In this document: in pieces, positions 41,007 to 53,150 of the stretch | Numbering within the stretch: the stretch's first letter is position 1 | Layout of the letters: the number at the start of each line of letters is the position of its first letter | DNA from: Saururus chinensis | Lineage: Eukaryota; Streptophyta; Magnoliopsida; Piperales; Saururaceae | Length of the DNA stretch: 64,000 nt | Reading direction: 5' to 3' | Assembly (NCBI GenBank): GCA_035235625.1 | Contig: CP141146.1 | Span: 10,224,501 to 10,288,500, forward strand | Program-made: the position numbers and the translations under genes | Notes under the pieces: model-generated | The model's input: only the letters and a program-made list of their open reading frames with translations | Told to the model about the DNA's origin: nothing | The model's database searches: none

Positions 41007-42925
41007 TGTATGGACTCTCATTTCTAAACCAGTTTTCGTTTCATTTTAATCGTCAGTTATTGCATAGTTAACTCATTTCCTTATTAATTCGGTGGTTTCA
41101 AAAATAAATAGTATTTCTGATGGTTTTAATCAAAATTAACTTTACAATTACTGGTTTTAAGTGATTTTGAGTCAAATCTAAATTTTTGGGATTTTTTTGA
41201 ATTTTTACTAATTTTCCAAAAATTAGGGTTTGGCGGGACCCCCTATGGGCCCCACCGTCGAAATTTGGGTTTTTGGGCCAAACTAACCCAAACATCAACA
41301 CAAGCCTTTACAAAAATATTTCATAATTTTTCCAGGTTTAATTAGTGCTCAAATAGCCGAATTACCCATTTTTAGCCTATTTTTATATTCATACCCCACA
41401 ATTTATCCACACACACCCCAAACCCTACTATAAATAGAATGACCTGTGTCATTTCCATTTTGAGAATAGTCTAGGAAATAGAGGTTAGGCCTAATTCCCC
41501 AATTAGGCCCGGATTAGAAGGTGTTTAAGGTAAGTCTCTTCTAATTAAGCCTTAAACCCTAGATTTCCTCTTAATCCTTTCTAGATCTACCATTTTTCCT
41601 TTGTTTTGATTCATTTTTAAACATCAAAACTATTTATTTGCATCTTTACTTCAAACCCTAGATCTAAAAATCCGATTTTTATGTTCAACAAGCCCTAGAT
41701 CTAAGTTTTTCATTAGGGTTTTCTATGTTAAATCGGTTTTAATGGAGTTTAATTTAAACTCTATGTATTTGCAAGGTTTTCAAGAAGGGTGACCATCAAA
41801 TCCAAGCCTAATCAAGGGATAAGGTAATGGACTTTCGAAATTTCAATTTTCCTTTGGTAAAGCTCTTGATTTCATGGTTTATTTTGAGTGGATTTACTTG
41901 ATTAGTGCTTTAATGGCATGATTAGTAAATGGTAATCTTTAATCCCGATTTCATAGGGTTTTATCTTGTTATGATGTGGATTAGCTTTCTGGAATTTATG
42001 GTGGAATTCTATTGGCATTTAGGTTGTTAGATGGTGATTTTAAGTTTTATCAATGGAGTTTCGGTTTGAAGATTTGAAATGGAGAAGAAGGTCGATCTGC
42101 CTTGTTGGCGTTCGAACGACAACACTATCAGTTCGACAGATTTCACGTTTAGCCGATCGAACGGCCCTACTGGGCATTCGAATGGCTACGCAGCAGATTT
42201 TGTATAATTTGCATGATGTCTATTTCGGTAATTCTACTTTGATATGTCATTTTCATGTGTATGTGGAGTGTTTTGAGCTATAGTATGCTACTGGAAGGGT
42301 GTACGATTGAGGTTATGAAGTTGTGGTATATATTAGTGTTATGTAGAATGGCTTGAGTTTGGTTATATGATGTTAGAATTACCATCTTGAAGTTATGAAT
42401 GGTTGATTCTCTATGGTTATATATATTTTCAATTGATCTACAACATACTAATGGGCTAATATGTCATGTTAGGATGTGGTTAATAGATGGGTGAATGTTA
42501 GTGAATGTTATGTCTCAAGGATGAAGTGAATGATCTTATATATGTTTAGCTTGTGGTTAAGCTTTGATTTGAATTATGATTTTAACGATTCTTCACCTAT
42601 GATTTCCGCTGGAATTCATGATTAGACATTAATGCACATGTGTAGTGTGATGGTGAGTTAATTACAAGCATGTTGATATGCATTGAGTGAAATGCTTCTA
42701 CTATGTACACACACACATATGGGATTTAAAGATGATGATGAACATTGATATTAGGATTATGAATGATGCATGAGGGGTTGATGAGAGCATTTAGCATAAA
42801 TTAGGATTCATGTATGCCTTGCCCACGTATGTACCATGTTGCATGTATCATGAAAATAGATTTCAATTGATGCAATGTGGTGAAATTGTGTGTCGGATTG
42901 ATCGGTCGTGGCTTAATCGAAACTT
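41007..42925 (+). mobile_element. Partial family-1 LTR ending at the duplication junction
   Basis: It starts TGTATGGACTCTCA and follows the solo LTR at 2826 in order, including CCTACTATAAATAGAATG (TATA near 41432) and the GCGTTCGAACG motifs. Homology stops at CGAAACTTGATTA; the corresponding point in the solo LTR is 4807, about 2 kb into the LTR. From here the sequence is oxygenase intron 2. Confidence 0.85.
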
Positions 42926-43174
42926 GATTACGCAATATAATTTGAAGGAGTTGCTGGTGTTTTATGTCATATTGGTGAATTCATGGATATACCCATCTAA
43001 AAGAGAATTACATTTGTGGTTAGATTTTTTCTATATGGTTAGCTTTGGCGTATTTGTAGAATGTGAATTGTTGCTTTACATTTTTGTTTGCCATTTTTAA
43101 TGTTAATTGGGTGTTTCATTTAGACTGATAAGTAGTTCATTTTTATTTAAGCTTTGATCAATCTTAAAATGCAG

Positions 43175-43561
43175 ATATAAAGTTGGTCAATGCTTTGGCA
43201 GACATATAGATGAAAGTGTTGATCTTGGAGGTGGACGTGTGACCCACTACACCTTAATAATATATTTAAGTGGAAAATCTAACAATGAGTCTGCATCCTC
43301 TCTAGTTGGAGGAGAGACTGTCTTTTATGATAGAAGGGGTGTTGTAGCAGAGGTGTTTTCCTGTTTGATTTTTTCCTTTCAATTATTGGCATTAGACATT
43401 TTGGATTCAAAGTGTTTAAAGTGTACTGTTTTTTATAGGTTGCTCCAATTGAAGGTATAGCTCTCCTACATATTCATGGTGATAAATGTCTACTTCATGA
43501 GGCTAGAGTTGTGACAAGGAATGTCAAGTACATCTTGCGCTCAGACGTGGTATTTGTGTGA
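43175..43561 (+). pseudogene. Headless 2OG-Fe(II) oxygenase copy (exons 3 and 4 only)
   Basis: Exon 3 (43175-43352) and exon 4 (43439-43561) are copied with intact GT-AG borders, reading frame and stop. The HxD pair, the distal His and the LRSD arginine are all retained. Exons 1 and 2 are absent because the duplication began in intron 2. Changes against the parent include R122 to C (VGQCFGRHID), M182 to I, A198 to V and K202 to R. A family-1 LTR with a TATA-like site lies about 1.7 kb upstream in the same orientation. Without the first 115 residues a working enzyme is unlikely. Confidence 0.9.
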
Positions 43562-45291
43562 TGACAAATATGTCTTCCCCAATGCATATGTGAGCTGTCC
43601 CTTTAACATGGGTGCTTTATTATCATATTTTTTTTTACCCTTTTAGCCTTTATTGTTTTTGCCTATTTTCTTTTTCTATGAGAAATATCCTTACCATGTG
43701 GTTCATCTTGAAAGCCATTCAGAAAGGATTTAGGTACAAATATTTATTGAATTTTTTTTACTTTTGCAGTGGCTTTGGAGTGACTTGCGTTAAACATCAT
43801 AAAGCAATTTCTTTTTACACAAGAATGTGGACCCAATTTTATGAGAAAGCTTTCTTGGACATGACTGCTCATGTGATAATGATTTTAGTGCAAAATATTT
43901 GCCAACTTATGTAATGTCATATAACTGCTGTAATATGAAAATTGGAATGTTAATGTAGATGAAACATCCTGTTGATTGATCATTAAAAATTTATTTGGGC
44001 ACGTGTTTATTACTTTCTGTATGATTATGCTTTTTTATCTGTGAGCTGTTTTTATCCTTACATCCATTTCAAGGGGACATGTGAATCTCAGGACCTTGCA
44101 ATTTCTGATGGCCCATTTGAACCTGCAAACTCAATTTTGTGTGCTCACCAAGTTTTACTGGCCACCCAACTTGACTTACGAGATCAGAGGTAGGTACTCC
44201 GACCTCTAATTTCGTATCAAAGGAAAGTATTTTGTATGAGTAAGCGGGCATATTGTTTGGCAAAGTTTGGTACCCTACTATTCTTTGAGCACCTCTTTAT
44301 CCTACCTATATTTGGTACTTAGCGGACTCATCACCAAAATTATAGTGACGGCAGACTTTACCTAGAGGGAAAGCATCGGAATCCACCTATTAATTATAAT
44401 TTTAGTGACCCTTTCTGTTACCTGCCGGTCCTGGTCAAACAGATTTCTACATGTACACTTGAGGGAAAAGTTCATTTGGTTATTTAGACATGTACCTCAA
44501 GAGATGTGGTATATGATGCAAGAATAGGTGCACAAAAATGTCTATAATAAGCTAGACTCATTTATTAGGTCATTTGTCAAAATGCTTGTAATGTTGATAA
44601 CATAGTGCTTATTTCCTCCTGCAAGACAAAAACATATTATAAATATGATGAATTCAAACAACATGCCCGAATACAATAAAGACAACACCAAAATCAAAGT
44701 TGAGAGAAGCATGTCTGTCATCCTATTTTTATTACTATTCTATTAAAAAGGGCAACGACTCATAAAGTGGGCATGTGGGAGGGGTCATAATAAACTAGTA
44801 TTGGAAATTGTAGGTAAGTGAGAGGGACCATAAATACCAGCATTGGAAACAATTGGGGACGCTCTTTCTACATGCATTCAACATTCTCTAAATGGCCAGT
44901 TAAGATTCAATTCTATGACACCCAACATGTTGGCCCTAATGGCAGTGCAAAGGCAAACAACAACCTAAAAAATAATCAGACAATCAATTATGGATCAACA
45001 AGGTTGAATTGCGCTCATAAGTTTCAGTAAATTGCCACATCCTTGAAGTTGAAGCACATCTATTAGGCATGTTGCAGGCATTATAGTTGGACCTTTGTAT
45101 AGTAATGAGGAGGAGGAGGAGGATTAAGTCGAGAAAACTAGAGCTGAACCTTTGAGTTTGGAAGTCACCTCATAATACAAACTTTGGGAGTTGAATGCAA
45201 TCTACTACTATTTGGTGTGGCTAGGGGTGGAGCCAGAATATCGGGTGAGGAGGGGCAAACATGAATAAAGACAATAAAGAGAGGAAAGTTC

Positions 45292-45314
45292 GGGGGGGGG
45301 GGGGGGGGGGGGGG
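45292..45314 (+). repeat. Poly-G run of 23
   Basis: Twenty-three consecutive G residues follow GAAAGTTC. Copy A has only about 8 G at the matching site (near 23626), followed by a jump over about 130 bp. A run of this kind can form a G-quadruplex and is prone to slippage and to sequencing error. Confidence 0.8.
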
Positions 45315-46173
45315 AGTCCCTACCCATATATGTGGCTCCACCCCTGGGCATGGCTGTTGAGTTGTTGCAATGTGAAGTACTAATAAATATAATTAGAAGG
45401 GTTACTTTAAAAAAAACCCAATAAATGTGGGGTTGTGGTTATTTATTGACATTGGTATTTTATTCAGCCAAATAATGATGTTGAAGTGACAATCTTTTAA
45501 CAGTATTGAATTTTATAATTGCTCACACTTGAATAGGTTCTAAGTTTTGCTCACTATGCTTCAGTCAATACTTTAAACATCAACTTTTATAGTTAATGTC
45601 CTTGTTATTGATGTGTTCACCATGTCAAACATTAATTTTAGGCATTATGGGATGTAGAGTCTCCCTATAGACTACAAGGCCTTTCATCTACCATTGTAGT
45701 TGTTATATGCACGTTTACCTACTGATGGTACTTTGCACTCTAAACATACAAATAACGCTATACTATGTGCATGTTGAGTTGGTCCAATTGTAAGCTATTG
45801 TAATTTGTAAATCATTGTAAGTATCTAGACATGGAGATAATAGTTAAATTTCCATCATGCTTCAACAAAAGTAGAGATTTCAATGCAATATTGTTAATTG
45901 ATGATTGTTGCTTTTTATTCATTTAAAATCAAAGCAAGAGCTAATGGTTGTTGACATCCATATAGCTAATATTTGTGCTATCCAATGAGATCAACATTGT
46001 TTACCTATAAATTAGAATAGAAGCTTGCCATTTGCCTCATGGATCAGTAATTTTATGACCCTCTCCAATGAGTAGTAATGTAAATAATTATAACTCAAGA
46101 AATAGTAACACTTATATCTTGTTGAAGATAAACACAATTTTTTCTCCTAAAAAGGAAAAATTCATTGTGAAGT

Positions 46174-46841
46174 ATACAAATCTAGGAAATAAGTAAAATG
46201 GAACAAGTAAATCAAGGAAAGCAAGGAAGAACACACATAGTTGTCTCAATTTTTAATAATTGGACACAACAACGTCTAATTCTTTATACTCAAAGCCAAA
46301 CCCTAATTTCCTTAGGGTTTTGGGTTACCTAAATTGGCCCTTAAATTACCATTCTCGTAAATCACTTTAAAGAGGCCCAAAAGGCTAAGTAAAATACTTA
46401 ATTTTAGGTCTGAATTAAGTAATCATGTATGGTGCATCTAATATAACTTCAACCGGCTATATTTCACTCATTTGAACTTCAATTTGCGCATTCTTGATGG
46501 TATGTTAAAGCTCTTTTTATATAGTTTATAACCCTAGTCTTAGCCCTATATTCAACCTATTTAGAGAGTTATCTAACTAGTAAGGCTATTGGGTTAAATT
46601 TTTACAAGTCAATTACAAATAAGATAATTGAAAAACAAAAATCACCAGATCTTACATATAGCACCAAAAACTACCTTTGTAGTAATTGATCATACTGATT
46701 ACATTTCAAACATCCTTATCCGTAATTATTGTCGGAAGTAGGTGTCCATCAATTATAGGAGCATGAAAAGTATGAGAGTTGTGTAAGGGATGTTGGGTAG
46801 AAAAACATGGGTTCAATGTTCTTGTGATGTTTCAAATAGAT
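46174..46841. mobile_element. Block of about 0.67 kb present only in copy B
   Basis: Copy A reads GTGAAGTATTAAATATATAGG continuously (near 24566), whereas copy B has about 670 bp between GTGAAGTA and TTAAATATATAGG. The block has CCCTAATTTCCTTAGGG and a CATTTGAACTTCAATTTG motif of retroelement-LTR type. Terminal repeats and a target duplication are not clear, so deletion in copy A is also possible. Confidence 0.45.
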
Positions 46842-47688
46842 TAAATATATAGGAGGCCCTTTACTGTTAACTACACATTATTGTTGCATTCAATGATAAG
46901 TTTAGCAAATAGGGCGAAACAATATTTGTGAAGTGCCAAATATGACTTGTTCATATAAATTAGGTATCATACCATTCCATATGGTGTCAACTCATATATA
47001 CTATGGAGTAGTCAAAAGTGGCATTTTGACTTGTTTACCATTGATGACAAGGCCAAGATGATATGTCGCAATGATGGGTGATGGGTGACACAAAAGGGAA
47101 TCGGCCAAATTTTGGTTCTCACTAGCCCACTTTGATGAGTTCCCTCAATCATACAATTATAGACCTAGGATAACAAAAAATATAGTGACAAAAAACATTT
47201 TGACATGCACTTAAGGAAAAAGTATATGTGGTTAATTAGACATGCATCTCAAGATATGTAACACATAACAAGAGAAATAGTACACATAAAATATCTCCAA
47301 TAATTCGGAATTATCTATTAGGTTAATCATCAAAATGCTCATAATGTTGATAACATATAGTTTATTTATTGTTTGTATAATATAATAAATATTATATATC
47401 TCAAGCAAATATGATGAGTGCAAACAACATGCCTATATAAAATGCAGACAACAACAACATAAATACTGAGAGGCTTGCCTATTGTCTTATTTTTATTACT
47501 ATCCTCTCACAAAAAGGCAATGACTCAATAAGTAGGCATGTTGGAGGGGCCATAATAAAGTAGCATTGGAAGCCGTTTGGGACACTTATTCCACATGCAT
47601 TCATCACTATTTGAATGGCTATGACAATACTCAAATTTATCTCACCCAACACGTCAATGTTAATGATTGTGCAAAAGGCAAATAGTAG

Positions 47689-49605
47689 TGTAACACCCCA
47701 CTTTTCTAATCTCGTTTAGCTGACGAGGTTAGAGGTAATTAGATAACCATTAGAAGAGTTTTAGAGTGCTTCGGAAGTTGAAACCCCTGTACTTGAGTAG
47801 AGTTCGAAGAAACGAGCATAACGATTCGAAGAACGTGCAAAACAGAGGTCGGGACCGGAAGTTACGACCTCAACGAGCGTAGAAAATAGGCGGGACCCAC
47901 ATGGAAATAGTGTGATTTTCTACTTTAAGTGGGTTTTTATCGAAGGGCTCATCGATACAAGTCCAACGGTACCAAGAACGCGCGAATCCGAATCTGGGGT
48001 AGGAAGTTGTGCGCGTTTATAGTTTGAGAATAAAAATAAAAAAGAAAAGAAATTGATTGGCGTGCGGTGCGGCGCGTGGCGCGCGTACGCGGGCACCGCG
48101 GGTTCGCGCGGTCACAACCCGCGTAACACGCGGGCGCGACCCGTGCGGCTCGGTGGGCGCCGCCGCCCGAAACCAGCAGTGCGGCCAGTTTTGGCAGCGC
48201 GGCTCTGGGGTTATAAATACCCCATTTTCTTCCGATTTTTACCCAGATTTTCTCTCACCCCGTTTCTGACCGTTCTGAGGCCGATTAAGGCCGTTCAAGA
48301 CTTGTTTCCTACTAAATCGAGCATGCTCTACGCGATGGAGGGGTCCTTTCTTCGATTCGGAGTCCGTATAAGGAGGAAACACCCCGAGACAAGGAGAGGT
48401 TCTGCCCGTTGTCCTCAAGCACTGACAAACTTCTTTCTCCCCATTCTTAAGCATCCTGACTCCGATTTAGTCCATCCAAGAGGCGTTCTTGACTAAATCG
48501 AGTATGTTCTACGCAATGGAGAGGTCTGTTCTTTGAGTCAGCAACCGTATAAGGAGGAAATGCCCCGAGACAAGGAGAAGCTCTGCCCGTTATCCTCGAG
48601 CACCGAACAAGAAATAGGGGCCCGGAGCAAGACGGGGTTCTGTCTGAAGTTGTCGGGCTACATCATGAGAAGTAATCCAAAGTATGGGAGGTTCTGTCCG
48701 CCGCTCACCGCGAAGAAAACGAGAAGAGTCTCCGGCAAGGAGAATGTTATACGTAGTCTTTCGACACAAGACAAAGAACATATGGAGGCTAGAGGAAGCT
48801 CCGTCTATATCTTCGGATCTGAAGGGGAGGATGCTCATATGAGCAACTCCGTATACCGCTACCATAGAAGATATGAGGGCAGTAAGCTTTTCTGATCTCC
48901 CATTTTTATTATAGAACAACGTGTGTGCTATGCTATGATCCATATGCTTGACGTGTGCTTATATATCATTATTTGTACTTATATGCCATGATGTGTATTG
49001 TCTCGCTCTAGGGTAGAGCGAGACGTGTGTGTGTGTGTGTCCGGTCTCGGCTCAGTGATAGAGCGAGCCGATTGATGTACTCAGTCTTGACTCAATAATG
49101 GGGCGAGACATGAGTATGTGATTTTGATCCCGCTCTATAGTAGAGCGAGATGTACGATTTCGTTAAGTTATTAACTTCCGTTTGACTCCGATATATAACG
49201 AGTTTTTGTATACTTTCGATTAAATATTCGGAGATATGTATTTTATACGTATAATTTTGTGATGCTTGTTGTATGTAGTAGCCATTAGGCAGAACTACGT
49301 TTGGATCCGATCGTATTGGAATAATATCCAATACGTGCGTAGGCAACCAACGACAAGGCAATGTTGGCCCGATCCAAATCATTATAAATATATGTTTTAT
49401 TCTGTTTTACATGCGATGAACTATGAAGCTTCGTTACGTGTAATTGTTCGTTACAACCTAAGTCTACGTACAAGGATGCCTTAAAGCTCCGTAGTGCGTA
49501 GACAAACGTTGTACCTCTCGCACTCAGACGATGATTCCTGGCTTAAGGAAAATTTTAAATTCCTATCAGTGATTTTGTGGGCCCGGCTCGGGTCAGGTCG
49601 TTACA
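47689..49605 (+). repeat. Left LTR of the 4.8-kb element
   Basis: It has TG...CA ends. A GC- and CpG-rich block (about 48055-48180) is followed by TATAAATA (48212-48219) set between GGGG and CCCC, the likely promoter. Internally, a segment around CCGTATAAGGAGGAAA occurs twice (near 48364 and 48547) in a diverged tandem duplication of about 185 bp. Confidence 0.85.
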
Positions 49606-49607
49606 AA

Positions 49608-49619
49608 TGGTATCGGAGC
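49608..49619 (+). other. Primer-binding site, initiator tRNA-Met type
   Basis: TGGTATCGGAGC lies 2 bp after the left LTR. It is the standard form used by many plant LTR retrotransposons, which prime from the 3' end of initiator tRNA-Met. Confidence 0.8.
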
Positions 49620-50711
49620 ATTGATCTGTCTGCGAGAGTATAATATTTTATTAATTGAATAAGTATTTTGATTTAAATTTTGAGATAATTGGAAATTCTT
49701 GTTTTGAATGTGTTCTGATTATTTTGAAATGAATTGTGATTTTTTAATTTGAAGTAAATTTCTCTCCTGAATGTGTTGTCATGGATTCCTAATAAATTTC
49801 GATTTTTCATCTTTTGGTTATGCTTTTGTGCTATCGAATTTAACACAAACTCTAATTTTGAATTTTTGTTTTACATCGATAATTTTTAATGGACTTCTAA
49901 TTTATGAATTTCGATCTTAAATAAATAATGTTTTGAATACGTTGTTATGAACAAGTCATATCAGATTTTGATTCTTAATTTTGTTTTGCAAGCGTGATAT
50001 AGTTTGAACTTTATTATGATAAATTCTAATTTGTTTAATTAGAAGTAATTTTAAAGTTTTATGCTATGTTTGTGTATCTGATTAATGGCAAGCTTATACT
50101 TTATAGATGTCGATTTTTAAATTAGAATTGATTTGGAATTTTTGCATTGAATATGGTGCATCTAATTTAATCGAAGAATAATTATTTGAGATTTTTATCG
50201 TCATGTGTTGCATGAGATTTAATGTAAATATCAATTTGATTATTTTGATTTTTCAATTGAAAATTATTTATAGCTTAAATCTGAATTTGTTGCATAATGT
50301 TTAATTTTTAAATTTCAATCAATTTAGAATTGGATTTCATATGAATTTTGCTTTTGAGCTTTTCATTTTGTATATGTGATTTATATGAAGTCCGATTTTA
50401 TGAAATTTGATTTTTGATCGTGAGTTATATGAAAATTCTTTCTAAATAAGTTGATTTAGATTTAATTCAGAATTTCATTCTACATGTGTTGCATTGAATT
50501 TAAGACGGATTCAAATTTCTCCAAATTTCAATTTTTCACTGAGAATGAATTGAAATTTTGTTTTCTCGTATGACTTTGGATTTAATCGGAAACCTTGATT
50601 TTTATGAATTGTGATTTTGAATTCGACTCGATCGAAAATTTTGTTTTGAATTCGCTACATGATTATTTTAAATATTTTCAAACGACTTCAATTTCAATGT
50701 GTTTTAAACCG

Positions 50712-51112
50712 TGGTAGAATTACCATAGCGTAACCACCAACCGCTCATGGTATGGGACATGTAGCGCTAGTGGAAACTCTACGGTAAATTCTACTCGGGT
50801 ATTTAAATAAAATTTGATTTGAAATATATTTTCAAAGACGGTAGAATTACCATAGCGTAACCGCTAACCGCTCATGGTATGGGACATGTAGCGTTAGTGG
50901 AAAACCCTACGGTTAATTCTACTCGGGTATTTAAAAAAAAATTTACTTCCAAATATGTTTTCAAGGATGATAGAATTACCACGAGGTAACCAATAACCGC
51001 TCATGGTATGAGACATGTAGCACTAGTGGAAAACCCTACGGTTAATTCTACTCGGGTATTGAAATAAAATTTGATTTCAAATATGCTTTCAACTACGATA
51101 GAATTTCCAAGG
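50712..51112 (+). repeat. Four tandem repeats of about 128 bp in the LTR element interior
   Basis: Units start GGTAGAATTACC at about 50712 and 50840, with more diverged starts at about 50970 and 51098. Each of the first three carries CCGCTCATGGTATG-GACATG and TTCTACTCGGGTATT. They are non-coding. Confidence 0.85.
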
Positions 51113-51406
51113 TGTAGGTGATTTTAAATCCTAATCGTATGACAAAAGTTTGACTTACCAAAATTCTGTTAAAAGTTTTCTTCAAAGAAACTCTATTTTA
51201 AAAGCATCTCCTCTTTTCAAAAACTTCTCTGAGTTATGGGTAACTAAACCCTTTCGATAGCTTTCGGTTTATCGAACAAATGATTATTTTGATATGAAAA
51301 TTCCGGGTACCACAAATACTTGTTTCTGGTGCGCATACAGGACTGGGATATCATGGAAAAATCCCTTTTCCTTCTGTCTCCCGTTGCCCCATGAGCGCGG
51401 GTGTAA

Positions 51407-52486
51407 GTCTGTTCTTTGAGTCAGCAACCGTATAAGGAGGAAATGCCCTGAGACAAGGAGAAGCTCCGCCCGTTATCCTCGAGCACCGAACAAGAAATAG
51501 GGGCCCGAAGCAAGACGGGGTTCTGTCTGAAGTTGTCGGGCTACATCATGAGAAGTAATCCAAAGTATGGGAGGTTCTGTCCGCCGCTCACGGCGAAGAA
51601 AACGAGAAGAGTCTCCGGCAAGGAGAATGTTATACGTAGTCTTTCGACATAAGACGAAGAACGTATGGAGGCTAGAGGAAGCTCCGTCTATATCTTCAGA
51701 TCTGAAGGGGAGGATGCTCATATGAGCAACTCCCTATACCGCTACCATAGAAGATATGAGGGCAGTAAGCTTTTCTGATCTCCCATTTTTATTATAGAAC
51801 GGCGTGTGTGCTATGCTATGATCCATATGCTTGACGTGTGCTTATATATCATTATTTGTACTTATATGCCATGATGTGTATTGTCTCGCTCTAGGGTAGA
51901 GCGAGATGTGTGTGTGTGTGTCCGGTCTCGGCTTAGTGATAGAGCGAGCCGATTGATGTGCTCAGTCTTGACTCAGTAATGGGGCGAGACATGAGTATGT
52001 GATTTTGATCCCTCTCTATAGTAGAGCGAGATGTACGATTTCGTTAAGTTATTAACTTCCGCTTGACTCCTATATATAACGAGTTTTTGTATACTTTCGA
52101 TTAAATATTCGGAGATACGTATTTTATACATATAATTTTGTGATGCTTGTTGTATGTAGTAGCCATTAGGCAGAACTACGTTTGGATCCGATCGTATTGG
52201 AATAATATCCAATACGTGCGTAGGCAACCAACGGCAAGGCAACGTTGGCCCGATCCAAATCATTATAAATATATGTTTTATTCTGTTTTACACGCGACGA
52301 ACTATGAAGCTTCGTTACGTGTAATTGTTCGTTACAACCTAAGTCTACGTACGAGGAAGCCTTAAAGCTCCGTAGTGCGTAGACGAACGTTGTACCTCTC
52401 GCACTCAGACAATGATTCTTGGCTTAAGGAAAATTTCAAATTCCTATCAGTGATTTTGTGGGCCCGGCTCAAGTCGGGTCGTTACA
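51407..52486 (+). repeat. Right LTR (partial copy) of the 4.8-kb element
   Basis: It aligns with 48524-49605 of the left LTR from GTCTGTTCTTTGAGTCAGC to the terminal GTTACA. Most differences are C/T or G/A, as expected for a methylated transposon. Confidence 0.85.
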
Positions 52487-52979
52487 AGTAGCTTCAAAGT
52501 TAATCAAACAAGATATTATAGAACAACAAGGTTGAGCTGTATTTACATAATTCAATAGATTGCCACATCTTTGAAGTTGTAGAACATCTATTAGGCATGT
52601 TGCAAGCATTGTACTTGGGCCTTGCGCAATAACGAGGGAAAATAGAAGGTTCGGTATCAAGAAAATTAGAGCAGAAATATTGAGCTTGGAAGCCACCTTA
52701 GGAAACAAGCTTTGGGAGTTGAATTCAATATGTAATAGCTCACTCGATGTGGATGTTGAGATGATGCAATGCGAAGCACTTATAGTTATTCTTGTCAGAG
52801 GAGTTGGTTTGCAAAAGAACATAGCATTAAAAGTGTGGTTGGGGACCAATGGTTATTCGTTGGCATTGGTATTTCATTCAACCAAAGAGATTCAAGTAAC
52901 AATATTTCAATTTTATTGGATTTCATAACTACACATACTTAAATAAGTCCTAATATTCAATAACTATGCTTTAGTCAAT

Positions 52980-53150
52980 GAGTCCCATTGCTATGCACTG
53001 CGACTAACGCATATCGCCCACGGGATTTCGATCCTATGGCCCAAGGTAATAGGGGGCAGAAAAACATCTACCTCCTTCACCAGCTGATCGTCATTAAGTC
53101 ATTGAGAAGCGTACGAGCACAATGGCGCCTCGCTGCTTCTCAACTATTTT
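52980..53150 (-). mobile_element. Candidate SINE (copy B)
   Basis: Counterpart of 25938-26118, flanked by TTTAGTCAAT (52970-52979) and TTTAGTCGAT (53151-53160). Shared by both copies, so it predates the segmental duplication. Confidence 0.5.

Larger units (their letters stand above)
43562..47688. other. Non-coding repeat-derived DNA of copy B, left part
   Basis: This is the counterpart of about 21902-25406 in copy A, with few substitutions. Differences include a 23-G run with about 130 bp not present in copy A (from 45292) and an extra block at about 46174-46841. No intact gene is seen. Confidence 0.6.
47689..52486 (+). mobile_element. Non-autonomous LTR retrotransposon (coding-less, LARD-like), 4.8 kb
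   Basis: The element starts TGTAACACCCC and ends GTCGTTACA. It is flanked by the 5-bp duplication AGTAG (47684-47688 and 52487-52491). Copy A has the unoccupied site near 25407. The parts are a left LTR (47689-49605), a primer-binding site TGGTATCGGAGC (49608-49619, initiator-tRNA-Met type), a 1.8-kb internal region without recognisable gag or pol but with tandem repeats, and a right LTR that is a partial copy (about 51407-52486). The primer-binding site and the GTAACACCCC end suggest Ty3/gypsy chromovirus relatives; this is inference. A hand count gives about 33 differences over about 1080 aligned LTR bases (about 3%), so the insertion is probably one to a few million years old. The element is not self-sufficient. 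Confidence 0.92.

Noticed and set aside
48053-48496. 147-codon frame in the 4.8-kb LTR element
   Set aside because: It lies in the CpG-rich LTR core and crosses the TATA region; the residues look random and no domain is seen.
52680-52928. 82-codon frame that looks coding
   Set aside because: Protein-like, but the copy A version is interrupted and no splice-consistent gene or known family could be built around it, so it is noted only as a coding-like repeat segment.
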